Shown piece by piece: positions 31,861-43,292 of a stretch of DNA of 64,000 nt; position 1 is the first letter of the stretch; each line of letters opens with the position of its first letter. The notes below the pieces were generated by a model that was given only the letters and a program-made list of their open reading frames with translations, had not been told where the DNA came from and did no database searches. The position numbers were made by a program, and so were the translations under genes. Source of the stretch: Bettongia penicillata ogilbyi (Eukaryota > Chordata > Mammalia > Diprotodontia > Potoroidae); the NCBI GenBank assembly GCA_023548195.1, contig JAJHZJ010000311.1:3374419-3438418 (forward strand), written 5' to 3'.

Positions 31861-32690
31861 CCTGCCTCCTTCCTTCCTACTGCCCAAAAGCCTCAATCAC
31901 AGCAGCTTGCTTTCTCAGACTGACTGACCAGCCACTCAGGGCTCATCAGCATGGCCTGACCTAGTTTGGAGCTGCTGAGGTCTAGAAGAATGTGACCAGC
32001 AGAGCTCATCACAGATAGGCTCAGTCTCCCTCACTCTCCCTCAGCTTTTCATGAAGCAAGGGCCTCCCTGGGTATAGTTAGAGATGCAAAGGAACAGAGA
32101 ATGATGCTGGGAGGGAGGTAACCTTTGCAAGAGATCTGAGTCTCCACCTCAGAGCTGGGAGCCCTGGACAAGCATCCTGCTCCCTCTCCAGACTGGGAAA
32201 AGGGGGGAAGGGCAGATTCTTTGCTGAGGTGAGAACTGATTATAGAGAGGGAAGAGTAGATAGAAAAAGGGCCAGTTTCTTAAGGCTCAAAGCCTTCAGA
32301 GGCAGAAGTGATTTTAGAAATCTACTAATTTGATGTTTTCTAATGAGGGTAATTTCCCCTGATCTGGTAGACTGGGGCCTGAGAAGGGAAATTTCACACA
32401 GAGGCAGGAACTTAGACCTTCCCTCTGGCCCCCTCAGATGAGCCCCTTGCTAATAATGTACATCTAGTACCAAAGGTCCCTGGCTGGTCCCCTTGTCCCA
32501 TCAGACCAACAGTTTGGGATTCTCAGCTCTCCTTTCCCCCTTGCTCTAGCTACAAGCACATACCATGTTGTTTCTCTTTCTAAGTCTGCTGAGTGGGCAG
32601 CTCTTCCTGCTTGATAGCCTATCTCTTCCAGATAGCCCCCTATAGGGGTCCATGGGGACTAACAGGGAGCCTCTGGTCAGGGAATATTGC
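30800..32690. other. single-copy island
   Basis: Almost free of recognisable repeats apart from (GT)n at 31820-31858. The segment 31590-31720 ('actgtaattattttcttgg', 'ctttataaaaatggtaaac') looks like a conserved noncoding element. No exon is evident. Confidence 0.4.
31820..31858. repeat. (GT)n microsatellite
   Basis: About 19 GT units between 'gggggagtcc' and 'atcctgcctcc'. Confidence 0.98.
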
Positions 32691-32692
32691 AT

Positions 32693-32985
32693 TGTCCTTT
32701 GTTTTCGAAGAGGACCATGACATCAAGATTATGACATGACTTCCAACTGACTTGATTTGAGGGAGGGAGGGCTATGCAAGGTCACCAACCTCACTTTCTT
32801 CTCCTGAGCCATCTGGGTCCAGTGGCATGGACAGCTGGAACAGCTGGAGATGACCCAGGATGTAATGGGAGATCCTGGTCCTTTATGTTATCAAGGAACC
32901 CATCAGGAGGAGCTAGGATACAGGACCATCCATATAAGTGGTCTCTGGGAATGACCTCCACAGACCCCAGCGGAGCTCCCCATTT
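32693..32985 (-). mobile_element. RTE-like element end
   Basis: 'ttgtcctttgttttcgaag', 'gaccatgacatcaagattat', 'cctgagccatctgggtccag', 'gctggagatgacccaggatg'. The right limit is uncertain. Confidence 0.6.
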
Positions 32986-33125
32986 TATCTTCATTACACA
33001 GAGAATGAAGAAACTGAAGCCCTTTGAGGTAAAGTGACTGGCCTAGGGTCACATAGGCAATAGGAAGCTCAGGAGGATTTAAACCAAAGTCCTCTAACTT
33101 CAGAAGACATACATTTTTCATTTGA
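32985..33125 (-). repeat. MIR/Ther-type CORE-SINE
   Basis: 'agagaatgaagaaactgaag', 'ggcctagggtcacataggc', 'aaaccaaagtcctctaact'. Confidence 0.8.
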
Positions 33126-33129
33126 CCTG

Positions 33130-33960
33130 GCTCCCTTCTGAGGTGAAGAAGGGAGGTGGTGGGGTGGGTTCAGGAATCACGGGGGTAGTAGAAACATATA
33201 CGGTGACCTCTGACACATTAATTTAAATCTGGCTACCACTTACAGTCCATTCTGACATTTCTTCCCCCAGGAAATCCCAAAGACAAATACAAAATGCCTT
33301 GATTCTATCAGTTACAGCTACCCCTCAGAAGCTAAGTGTGACTGGTATGCCTGTATAGTCCCATGCCTGTGCTTAACTATCCTGCACACATATTTCTTAG
33401 CTCCCCAAAGTGTGACCTCCTCTCCATATTACATATATATGACCCGTGCTCACCAAGACCACATGTAATAGACTGAAGCAAACATGCTCCTCACAGAGCC
33501 TCTGGTATTATGCTGGCAGCGCCCCCATGCCCTCCCCTTGCAGAGCTGGCCTGGATCTGTTGCCAGAGATTTTCTGCCTCCCTGCTCGCCTGTCTCCTGC
33601 TCTCTGGGCCTGGGGCAGTTTGGAAGCATTGACCTCTAAGTGTCTCAGAGATGAGCTAGCCTCAGCCTCCACCTGTCCTCTCAACACCTCAGTACCCTTC
33701 CTGTCCCATTCCCCTTTCCCCACCTTTCCTCCCCCCACTCCTGGCTGCTGATTACAAGAGCAAAAGATAATAAAAGACTGTTTGCTATGTTTAACAAGGG
33801 CATTTCACAGCTTGGTTGCTAATAAGAGGGCAGAGATACTGATAAAAAATAAAGGGTGGGGGGTGAATCTTGTAGGTGAAAACATTGAGAGAGAGAATAA
33901 GCGATAGGTCCCTCCCTGCCTCAAACTCAAAAGTGGAGTAGAATATGCTCAGAAATTACC
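33130..33960. other. single-copy sequence with candidate regulatory core
   Basis: No repeat family recognised. 33750-33860 clusters GATA-type ('agataa', 'tgataa') and forkhead-type ('tgtttgc', 'tgtttaac') words. The GC-rich 33510-33740 part carries no supported exon. Confidence 0.35.
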
Positions 33961-34036
33961 TCCTCCAGGAAGCTTGCCCTCATTAACCTGCCTTGATCTG
34001 GACCGAGACTCATTAGGTGTGAGGTTAAGCCAATCA

Positions 34037-34385
34037 AGGGATAACAGGAAAAAAAAGGATACTTTTGATTGTATAAAACAGAAAAATTTCTTAACAGACA
34101 AAATCAGTGCAGTTAGAATTAGAAGAGAAATAGTTAACTGGGGGAAGTCTTTGCAGCAAATTTCTCCAATGATGGTCTGACCTCTAAAATACATAAAGAA
34201 ACTATATAATAAGTATAAACAAGAGCCATTCCCCAACAGATAACCAACTGGTCAAAGGCTACAAAGAGACTTCTCAAAAGAAGAAAGGCAAGGTATCAAC
34301 AGCTGTATGGGAAAAAAAATGTTAGAGAAGTCTGAGATTCCAGCTCGCAATCATCAGAGTGGAAGAAATAACAAGAAATAAATAA
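34037..34385 (+). pseudogene. L1 LINE ORF2 C-terminal relic
   Basis: The order 'aacagacaaaatcagtgcag', 'gtctttgcagcaaatttctc', 'ccaactggtcaaaggctaca', 'agagacttctcaaaagaaga', 'gcaatcatcagagtggaag' is that of the L1 ORF2 C-terminal region. It is open for only short stretches and both ends are truncated. Confidence 0.8.
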
Positions 34386-34454
34386 AACAACCTTTTTTTT
34401 CCCAAAAAAATCTGAGGTCAGGCCTTGCCTCTTCTGTTTATCGATTGTCTCACC

Positions 34455-34605
34455 CAGAATCATGCATCTCTGAGTCTCAGTTTCCTCATCTGTAAAATGG
34501 AGGTGATAGTTCCCATCTCACCTATGTCACAAGGTTATGAGACTCAAAAACAACCATGTATGTGAAAGTGCTTTGTAACCTGTAGGAGCTATGTAGTATT
34601 GCTGT
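34455..34605 (+). repeat. MIR/Ther-type CORE-SINE 3' half
   Basis: 'cagtttcctcatctgtaaaa', 'cacaaggttatgagactcaa', 'gtgaaagtgctttgtaacct'. Confidence 0.85.
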
Positions 34606-34760
34606 CCTAATATCCTCCCCCACTGCTTCATCGGGGTTTTTCAAGGTTACACTGGCATAGTTCAAATTCTAAGTTAGCTGGAAACGCTTCTCACTTCTTC
34701 ATTAGCTGGGGTTCCATCTCTCCCTGCTCCCCCATGCCCCCATCCTTGCCCTGGGTTTGG

Positions 34761-34880
34761 CTGATGCAACCACTCAAATCTACTCCAATGACTGTGATTC
34801 CTCCCACTCCCCCACATGCAAACACATCGAACCACAAGGGTAAATAAAGGAGAAACAAGGGTGCCCAGTCTGGTGAGTGT
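34761..34880 (+). repeat. unnamed diverged duplication, copy 1
   Basis: Shares 'ccactcaaatct', 'cacatgcaaacaca', 'aagggtaaataaaggagaaa' in the same order with 37134-37267. Identity of the unit is unknown. Confidence 0.75.
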
Positions 34881-34964
34881 AACAGATTGCATGTTTGTTG
34901 TCTGAGGACCAGCCTGGGCCAGTTTGGAGGGCTTTATCACCTCCCTGGCTACAGGGCGATGGAT

Positions 34965-35215
34965 TATGTGACAGGCACCGTGCTAAGCACTAGGGAGACA
35001 AACAAGTAAAAAATAATCTGTGCCTTAACGCCGCTCCCAGTGTAATGAGGGGGACAACATGGAACAACTGTGTGCAAACAAGATCCATAGGGTTAAAGTT
35101 GGGGCAAAGATAGAGGAAGGCGCCAGCTGTAAAGAGGACCCAGAAAGGCCTCGAATCATGAAGAAATCCAGGGAAGTCAGAAGACACATGAGAAGGGAGA
35201 GCCAAGGAAAAGACA
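34965..35215 (-). mobile_element. L2 LINE 3' end, antisense
   Basis: 'caggcaccgtgctaagcact', 'taatgagggggacaacatgg', 'tgtgtgcaaacaagatccat'. Confidence 0.7.
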
Positions 35216-35244
35216 TGGGAATCTCTCACAAAAACAGTTTATTA

Positions 35245-35625
35245 AGGCAAATAATAACAATAACAATAGCAATGGTAATAAAAATAGCTCACAATCATGC
35301 AGGCTTAAGGATTTGCAGAACATTTCTCCTACGCAATTTCATTTGATCTTACCAACAATCTTGTTAAGTAAGTACTGTTAATAATGGGGCAGTTGTGAGC
35401 CTTGGAGTCAGGAGGACATGAGTTCACATCCAGCCTCTGACACTTACTAGCTATGTGACCCTCAAATTGCTTCCAAAAAAATATTGTTAATATCTCCATT
35501 TTAAAGATAAGGAAGCTGAGGTTCAGAAAAGTCAATGACTTGTCTAGGGTCATACAGCTAATATGTCTGAGGTAGCATTCAAATGTAGATGCTCCTGACT
35601 TCTAGTGTAGCACTATCCACTGTGC
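35245..35625 (-). repeat. antisense CORE-SINE with nested sense tRNA-SINE
   Basis: Host: 'aatttcatttgatcttacca', resuming at 35478 with 'ttaaagataaggaagctgag'. Insert 35383-35475: 'gccttggagtcaggaggac', 'ctagctatgtgaccctcaaa'. The word 'tgttaata' occurs on both sides of the insert, a likely target duplication. Confidence 0.85.
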
Positions 35626-35629
35626 CACA

Positions 35630-36305
35630 CACAAAAAGGGGCTGCATGCAACATTGCTGGAGGGATCGTCGATGTGTTGATGAATTCCTGAACCCCTAAA
35701 GAGCAGCAGTATTTTTGGTATTATTTCTTCATGTTCCCCACTCCCTTACATTTCTTCTTATCCCCCTATTTTTCATATATACTTTGCCCTTGAGGAATTT
35801 TTATTTTCATGTTGTGGATCCATCTGTTCCATGTGGAGGGACAGACAGAGTGGATGAGGAGTGAGAAATAAAGAAGAGAGAAAAACAAAATGGTAGGAAG
35901 GCTCTACCACTCACCAGTAAATGTCTTAACTTTTCTGGGCCTTGATTTACTCCCACTCTAATAAGGAGCTATGGCTCCCTTCCCAACCTTCCAGGAGGAG
36001 TGCTCTATGAATACAAAGTCCTGCACTGTTGGCATTCCCTTGGTTCAAAAAAAAAAAAAGGACTAAGGACCATTAGAAAAAGATCTAATATACCCAAGCA
36101 ATAGACTCTCCAGGGCTGGGACTTGACAGAGTGTTGATTGTCCCAAAGCAGCCTCTTTACTAAAAGGGAATCTTCAGGACCCTGGGAGAAGGGCCAAGGC
36201 CAGAAAGAAGCCTTTGGTTGGTGTGGCCAGCACCACTGTGCCAACAGCCTCTATGCCAAATTGATCCCGGGAGATACCAGAGATTGCTGGCCAAAGAGGA
36301 AAGAA
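35630..36305. other. single-copy sequence, nothing recognised
   Basis: No repeat family or exon seen; includes a short A-run at 36048-36059. Confidence 0.4.
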
Positions 36306-36309
36306 CCAG

Positions 36310-36545
36310 GATTAATAGGCAGAATTTGCAAGGAGTCAGATCTAGGCTCAATGAAAGGGAAAACTTCCTAAAAATTAGCTGTCCAACAGTGGGGGCCCCT
36401 TGGCTGGAGATAGTGTGTTCACTTGGCTGAGAGGTCCTCGATCCAAGGCTGGGTGACCTTGCCAGGGATATCCCCTTAAAGGATATCCTATGCCAGTGCT
36501 AGATGAACTCTGAGAATCCTGAGGACTCTGAGATTCTAGGACACT
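36310..36545 (+). mobile_element. CR1/L3 LINE 3' end
   Basis: 'gtcagatctaggctcaatga', 'aaaacttcctaaaaattagc', 'gaactctgagaatcctgag', 'gactctgagattctagg'. Confidence 0.8.
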
Positions 36546-36639
36546 TTCTCCCTGGATCCACCCAGAAAGATTTCCCAGAACTGCCTGTTGGGACCTCTCC
36601 ACAGAAAGGAGTCATATCCTGAATGCTAGGGGCTATTTA

Positions 36640-36825
36640 AAAGAAAGTGTGATATTTTTAAATCAAAGGTCCTCGGCTGTAATTCTGGTTCTGGGCTTAC
36701 TACCTCTGTGATCTTAACCAACTCAACTGACATCTCTGCATCTCAGTTTCTTCATCTGTTAAATTCAGGGGCTCACCTCTATGACTCATGCTCTCTAGGG
36801 ACTCCTTCAGTTCTACATGCTATGC
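36640..36825 (+). repeat. MIR/Ther-type CORE-SINE
   Basis: 'gctgtaattctggttctggg', 'cagtttcttcatctgttaaa', 'gggactccttcagttctaca'. Confidence 0.85.
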
Positions 36826-36852
36826 TCCTATGGAAATAAATAGCTCCCTGGG

Positions 36853-36967
<115 letters not shown>

Positions 36968-37133
36968 GATATAAACAGAAAAGAAAAGGTAATCATTCTC
37001 TTGACGGAAAATGAATGAGCAGAAGCAGCTTTAGTTTGACCTCCTAGTCAGAACTAGAGGGTCACTCTGGTCAGTTTGGCAGGGTCATTACTTCCTTCAC
37101 TATCCTGGGTTCCATCCCACCCACTGGCTTCAG

Positions 37134-37267
37134 TTGATGTAGCCACTCAAATCTGTTCTATTGCCTGTGTCTCCTTCCCCTCCCACTTCCCCATGCAACA
37201 CAAACACACAGAACAGAAGGGTAAATGAAGGAGAAATAAGAGTATCCAAGAAAAACCTGTTTGGTGA
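37134..37267 (+). repeat. unnamed diverged duplication, copy 2
   Basis: Same landmarks as copy 1 at 34761: 'ccactcaaatctgttct', 'ccatgcaacacaaacaca', 'agggtaaatgaaggagaaat', 'ttggtga'. Confidence 0.75.
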
Positions 37268-37269
37268 TT

Positions 37270-38490
37270 TCCTAGTGGAACTGAAGGACCTACACCTTTT
37301 GCCTCTAGACTGGACCCACTCGTCCCTCAGTGGTACTTCCTCCCATGGGAGGACAAACAAAGGCTCTATGCCACATATCCTGGCTATAATAAGGCAGAGC
37401 ACAGTTGGAAGGAGATAGGGCAGCTGGGACCTTTTGCCAGACCTACCCAACTGGGGGGTGACCCTGAGCATTCAGAGCATCTGCCTAATAGGATGTGACA
37501 CTTTGGCCTCCATGGTGTTATAAATATCGTGTGTCACAGTAACTGGGTCTGACACCCGCTCCCAGACACATGTGCATGCTCTCTGGTGCCCACCACCACC
37601 CCAACCCCTTCACACAGCATTTTAGACCCCTGCCAGCTTCACTCCCAGATACAAGAAACAAGGGCATAAGAGGCATCCTCACACTGCTGATACCATGGTG
37701 AAAATCCTCTCCCTGATACCTAACTGGTACCAGAGAATGGCAGTAGACTAGAAGGGAGCTCTCCAGACAACTGGGATAATTCAGGCAGAGGATCAGTTAT
37801 GAATTAGGAATAACCAAGTTTGCAGGGAGCAGGGAGGAAGGGAGGCAATTAATGAGGCCACAGTTTAGCTTGTACCTGGAAAAAGAGGGAGTTCTATGAC
37901 TAAGCAGAAAGGGCAGGGCAGGAAACACTGTGGGAAATATCTCTCCCCACACTGCCCAGTCCTCCTGATCTTGGCTTGGGAACACATAGCTAGTGACAGG
38001 GGAGATAGGGATAGAACCACAAATACCTGCTTTTCTCCTCTTTCTACTTGGCTAAAAGTCATTGATACAGGTCTCCATCCTCCTACATTTGCCAAGCTTA
38101 GAGGTTTCTTTGGCACATCATGATGAAGGAAACAGTTGTTAAGTTCTAGAGCAAGGTATAGAAATACACCGAAATCTCTACAGTATTAGCTGGTAAACCT
38201 TCCTGTTCCCTTCTCAAGGCTATATTCAAGAATGCTGATGCCAACTCAGCAGGGAAATTGCTGAAAAGCTCACTTTGGACTTGAAGGACAAAAATGCCAT
38301 CATCATCCTCACAACCATTTCATGTTACCAAGGAACTAAATAACAAAGCTACATACAACTCAGTTTCCGTCTCTACTGTATATAGTATAAATCCTGAGAT
38401 TTTCTGTCCCTGTACTAAACCAGCTTTGCATTCTGAGCATGTGGTGTGCCTATTACAGAGGAAGGAGATTGGGATTAGTCACAAAATCAG
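37270..38490. other. single-copy sequence, nothing recognised
   Basis: No clear repeat. Several short frames, none conserved-looking. Confidence 0.4.
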
Positions 38491-38499
38491 AATCGTAAA

Positions 38500-38705
38500 A
38501 TATTAGCATTGGAGGAAACCTCAGGGGCCAACATGAAGGGGCTGGACTCAATGTCCTCTACAACCTCCCCCGATCCGGGGCTGTCTGTGTCCCTGCCTGA
38601 AGTCCTCCAGTGAAAAAGAGCCCACTCCTTCAAATCTATTCTATTGTGGGAGAGCTGTCATCATTAGAAAGATTTTCCTTATATTATTGAGCTGGTCTCT
38701 GTCTT

Positions 38706-38764
<59 letters not shown>

Positions 38765-38999
38765 GTCTCTCTCTGTCCCTCTCTCTCTCTGTCTCTCTCT
38801 CTCTCTCTGTCTCTCTGTGTCTGTCTCTCTCTCTCTCTGTCTCTCTCTGTCTCTCTCTCTCTGTCTCTTTCTCTCTCTCTCTTTCCCCTTTTTCTCTTCT
38901 TTCTCTTTCCTTCTTCTTCTCTCTCCCTCCTTTCATCTCTCTCTCTTTCTCTCTCTGTCTCTCTGTCTCCTCTCTGTCTCTCTCTCTCTCTCTCTCTTT

Positions 39000-39031
<32 letters not shown>

Positions 39032-39240
39032 CACACACGCCTTCCACCCCTTGTTCCTGTCTTTCTTCTGAGACCAAGCAGAAAAAAAGCTAATCCTTCT
39101 TCCATGTGACAGCCCTTCACATGCCTAAAGATACTTATGTATGCCCTGAACCTTCTCTTCTCCTTCTTTCAGGCTAAGCACCCCCAATTCCTTCAACCCT
39201 TCATCACTCATCTAGCATGAACTTGAGGCCATCATGATCC
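38500..39240 (-). mobile_element. CR1/L3 LINE fragment, antisense, invaded by a microsatellite
   Basis: After the microsatellite: 'cttccatgtgacagcccttc', 'accttctcttctccttcttt', 'aggctaagcacccccaattc', 'cttcaacccttcatcactca', which is antisense CR1/L3. The left part (38480-38560) shows a CORE-SINE-like 'ggcattggagg' style remnant. Confidence 0.7.
38697..39042. repeat. large (TCTCTG)/(TC)n then (CA)n microsatellite
   Basis: About 300 bases of TC-rich repeats with TG interruptions ending in (CA)n at 39001-39038. The >130-codon frames on both strands here are repeat translation. Confidence 0.97.
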
Positions 39241-39547
39241 TGATGGACGGTGTAAAAAGGAAGTTGTGCCCTTCACTACAAGTTTCAAGTGATAATTATG
39301 GAAATGACTACAGGTGAAATTCAGGTCGCCTCTGTTTGGAAGAGCTCTTGAGACTTTTGTCAGACTCACTGCAGAGAGCCAAAAGAATGAGAAAGCAAAG
39401 TATCTTACCTTTGTGAAGCTTACAGCCTAAGTCGAAAGGCATTCTGGATATTCAAAAAACATAGCAAAGAATCATGGTGGCATTAGAAACCTCCGAAACT
39501 TTATCCCTCTTAGTTAAGAGATGGACCCTGAGATCCAGAGAGCCAGT
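39241..39547. other. unassigned sequence
   Basis: No repeat family or exon recognised. Confidence 0.35.
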
Positions 39548-39895
39548 TAGTGACAATCAATTAAGTACTATATACCAGGCACTATTCTAGGCGCTGGGGA
39601 TGCAAGACAAAGAGGAAACAATGCCTGTCCTCAAAGAGCTTACAACTGGTGGGGAAGAGAAAAATTAAGTGACTGGTACCAGAAACTAGATCTCCTGCTG
39701 CCTAGTCTAGAGCTATTCCCACAGCTGCAGGCTGTCCTTCTAAGATATCTAAGCATATAATAGTATGGCTGGACCATGTTAACTTTCATTCATATCTTTG
39801 TTCATTCATTCAATATTTAGTAAGCACGTTTTAAGGCACTGTCCTAGGTGCTAGGTAAGCAAAAACCAAACCAAACCGACCCTCACCCTCTGAGT
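39548..39895 (-). mobile_element. two L2 LINE 3' tails, antisense
   Basis: First at 39548-39665 ('caggcactattctaggcgct', 'cctcaaagagcttacaactg'); second at 39795-39895 ('ggcactgtcctaggtgctag'). Confidence 0.75.
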
Positions 39896-40560
39896 GTTGT
39901 TGGATACTGCTGGAGTCATTGAAGGGACCAGAGTTAGTCAGGTTTAGGGGCTTAGATCTGCCTCCCTGCACCTCACTGCAACAGTCTAGTGGAGCAGGCT
40001 ATTTATACACCTGAAAAACAGCTCCAGAGACCTATCAGCTTTTGGTTCCATTGTCTCTCCATCTCCTTCAATCCTCCCAACTTGTCCTCTCCCTCCCCAT
40101 TTCTGCTGACTCACGCTGGGAGCCAATAATCACACCCCCATCAGATACATGCAATCAAGCCCACATCACGCATGGTGTCTCAGAGAGAATAGGTGGTACT
40201 CCAGGAAGCTTCAGAGATGGTCTAAGTTGTTCCATGGGAGAGACATGGGGGGGAAAGGACCAAGAGGCTAGTGGAACATTTTAGTCATAGATGGGAAGGT
40301 GAGGCTGAACTTTGCCCACTTTTCTGGGGGTGTGCATCAAGATGGAGACTAATTGACTTGATCTCCTTATGCTTCCCAATGGCATAATTAGGGTGTGCCC
40401 TGGTAACTTTAATGAGGGTGTATAGAAGGGTTTTTCTGCAGTGGCTGATTATTTTATGCATATCAATTTTCCCTCCAGAGAGTATGGACTTCTACCATCC
40501 CTTCTGAACTGTACAATAATGTTTGGGGCACAAGAAAGAAACTTCTCAGCCCCTAATATA
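39896..40560. other. single-copy sequence, nothing recognised
   Basis: No recognisable repeat or exon. Confidence 0.4.
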
Positions 40561-40562
40561 AT

Positions 40563-40685
40563 AGGTCATAGATTTAGACTTAGACGCTGTTATTTTTTTT
40601 TAGCCCAAACTTGTCATTTTATAGATGAGAAAAACTCAAAGCCCCAAGGGGTTAAGTGACTTGCCCAGGGTCATACAGGTTTTAA
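40563..40685 (-). repeat. MIR/Ther-type CORE-SINE
   Basis: 'cattttatagatgagaaaaa', 'ggggttaagtgacttgccca'. Confidence 0.85.
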
Positions 40686-40689
40686 ATAT

Positions 40690-41140
40690 CAAAGCAGAAC
40701 TCTGAATGCAGATCTTCAAGTTCCAAATCCAACTGGTTTTCTGTTACACCTATTGTTTTCCAATTACTCACAGGGGAGGAGATAGATGCAACCTGTCCTA
40801 ATATATTGCCCTTTCTTATCCCTAAGAAAGAGAAGCAGTATAACATTAAAACTAGATGGGGGTGGGAGTGGGACAGAGGAGAGGACCCTCTGTCAATTGG
40901 CAAATCCCAATGAGTAGAAAAGATTAGAACAAGATAGAAGGAGCACTCGATAGAAAGTCTGAAATTTTTAACCCTATTTTGTTTCCATTTCATGAGAGTG
41001 AGAAGAAGGAGGTTACTCCTCACCAGGACAGAAAGACTAGAGGAAATCCAGATAAGATGAGAGAGGAACTGATGGCAGCTACCAGAACAGCTTCCATCCT
41101 TCAACACAGTTGGAGACAGTTGTGGAGCAAGGCTTAAGGC
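40690..41140. other. single-copy sequence with an unexplained minus-strand frame
   Basis: A 141-codon minus-strand frame (40682-41107) exists. I recognise no domain, it begins inside SINE-flank sequence, and nothing around it looks like splice signals. Confidence 0.3.
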
Positions 41141-41149
41141 AGCATGCTA

Positions 41150-41310
41150 TATGTAAGTGGAAAAGGCACTGGACTTGGAATTAGAAGACCTAGGTTTGAA
41201 CGCTGGATCTATCATTCATTTATAATTATATATTTTATATTAAATATAATTATAACTGTCATTACATAGCACTTCAAAGTGTACTAAGAATTTGACCTAT
41301 ATAAATACGT
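41150..41310. repeat. CORE-SINE head and an antisense fragment
   Basis: Sense head 'ggacttggaattagaagacc' to 41220, then antisense-like 'cattacatagcacttcaaag'. Confidence 0.6.
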
Positions 41311-42028
41311 AGCCTCTGGGCTCCCCCTCCTAATCCATACCACAAGTAGCAGGTTCAAGTCCCCAGAGTAAGGCTACTGCTTTTCTTTAAAATTCTAGAG
41401 GTCACCTAGAAATGATAGAAGTGTCTTTCTGATACTATAGAACATGATCCCCCATCCAGTATGTTCCCCTAGTAGCAATTAACTAGTTAGCATCTCCTTA
41501 ATATCACCTGCTATGAACTCTCATTCCTAGACCTCTGATCCAGACTTCCAACCTTCCAAAGCTCACAAGGGAGGGCATAGTCTGTTCCATTCACTATAGA
41601 ATACCCATTCATCTAAGGTCAGGAAAGAATGAATGCAACAGAGAGAGAGAATCAATGCACCATATATTCACAACTACATTGTGATCAGGCGAGAAAGAGA
41701 CTCCCCTACCCATCAGGCTATAGCATTTATTCCTCCCTATTTAAAAGTTGTCTAGCAGAGAAAGCAATTTCTTGTTGGTATTAGACTTTGTGTGTAAACC
41801 CAGCTCAACAACTCAGCTGCCAATTAAAAGATTTTTGGTCACCACACAATAAGTGGATGAGAAACAAACATCAAACACTGAAGCATGTTCTGACTCTGGG
41901 AAAGGACCCCTTCATCATGCATTTCAGGAGCAGGCTTACTGAGCCTCCAGGTGAATGGAGTAGCCCAGGGATCTATCACTGACTGGGCTCTTCAGCCTTC
42001 TTGGGGTCCAGAAATATGATTTTATTGG
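41311..42028. other. single-copy sequence, nothing recognised
   Basis: No repeat family or exon evident. Confidence 0.4.
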
Positions 42029-42029
42029 C

Positions 42030-42280
42030 ATTTGCTGTTGTTCATTTGTTTTTCAGTCATATCTGACTCTTTGTGACATCATTTTGGGGCTTTCTTGGCA
42101 AAGATACTAAAGGGGTTTGGCATCTCCTTCTCCAGCTCATTTTACAGATGGGGAAACTGAGGCAAACACAGCTAAGTGATTTGCCTAGGGTCACACAGCT
42201 AGTAAGTGTCTGAGGCCAGATGTGAATGCAGGAAGATGAGTCTTCCTGACTCAGGGCACTATCCACTGCACCACCTTCCA
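42030..42280 (-). repeat. MAR1-type SINE
   Basis: Near full length: 'gttgttcatttgtttttcag', 'cttggcaaagatactaaagg', 'gggaaactgaggcaaacaca', 'cacacagctagtaagtgtct', head 'ctatccactgcaccacc'. Confidence 0.95.
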
Positions 42281-42282
42281 TT

Positions 42283-42490
42283 TCACTGGTATAGGGAAGC
42301 TAGATAAGGAAATTCTCTCTACCATTATAACTGGCAAGTCCTGCTGCAGCTTAAAGTCTTCAAGAGCTATGAAGATCCTGAGAAGTTAAGTTGCCAAGTA
42401 TCACACAGCTAGCATGTGTCAGGGTCAAGACTGAACCCAGGTCTTCCTGATTCCATGCCTAACTCTAACCACCAAGCTACTTTGCCTCTT
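42283..42490 (-). repeat. tRNA-SINE with 'accaataca' module
   Basis: 'cactggtatagggaagctag', 'aaattctctctaccattata', 'aagtatcacacagctagca', 'gaacccaggtcttcctgatt'. The left module also occurs at about 6640, 48455 and 54880. Confidence 0.75.
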
Positions 42491-42762
42491 GTTCCTTAAT
42501 ATTTTTATGCTCCTTAATATTGCTTGGATAACCCTCCCATCACAGGCTCCCTCATGAAATGCTCAGGTATGCTTTGCGTACTCCAAGTCACTACCTCCAC
42601 TGTAGCAGAACCTCAAAACTTTAGTATTGGCCAGTTCCCACTTAAGGTAACCAGTTATATTTTCAAGCACCTAGGTTCACAAGGAATGAAACAGAAAACA
42701 TTTTTATCTACACATTAAGTATCTGTACCAAAGCCCATAAAAAGTCAAGACTTCCCATAAGG

Positions 42763-42957
42763 AAATAACCATTTATTAGGTGTCTACTATGCTCCTGTCG
42801 CTGTGCTGAGCATTTTACAAATATTATCTTATTTGGTCTTGACAAAAAAGCCCAGGAAAGAAGGTGCTGCAATTTTCCCTATTTTACAGCTGAGGAAACT
42901 GAGGCAGATGGTGGTTAAGTGACTTGCTCAGTGTCATATGGCTAGTAAGTGTCTGAG
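42763..42957 (-). repeat. CORE-SINE with L2-like tail
   Basis: 'aaccatttattaggtgtcta', 'tacagctgaggaaactgagg', 'catatggctagtaagtgtct'. Confidence 0.88.
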
Positions 42958-43046
42958 GAAGTAGAGAAAGGAAGGGAATGGGAGGGGGAAGGGGAGGAAA
43001 GGGAAGGGAAGGGGAGAAGAGGGAAGGGGAAGGAAAGGGAAGAACT
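42958..43046. repeat. purine-rich GGGAAGG low-complexity tract
   Basis: Irregular G/A runs between two SINEs of the same orientation. Confidence 0.92.
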
Positions 43047-43292
43047 CAGCATTGTTAAGTGCCTACTATGTGCCAAGCACTGTGCTAAGCACTTTACAAA
43101 TATCAACTCATTTGATCTTTACAACAACCTTGGGAGGTAGGTGCCGTTATGATCCTCATTTCACAGATGAGAAAACTGAGGCAAATACAGGTCAAGTGAC
43201 TTGCCCATGGTCAGTCAGCTAGTAAGTAACAGAAGCTGGATTTCAAATCAGGTCTTCCTTATTTCAGGCCTATCCACTACACCAAGTAGTTG
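43047..43292 (-). repeat. CORE-SINE with L2-like tail
   Basis: Very clean copy: 'gtgccaagcactgtgctaag', 'cttgggaggtaggtgccgtt', 'atgagaaaactgaggcaaat', 'ctatccactacaccaag'. Confidence 0.92.

Noticed and set aside
38641..39120. Frames of 132-159 codons on both strands
   Set aside because: Translation of the TC/CA microsatellite; repeat units divide to keep all frames open.
40682..41107. 141-codon minus-strand frame
   Set aside because: No recognisable domain, low-complexity hydrophobic stretches, starts at a SINE edge; kept only as unexplained.
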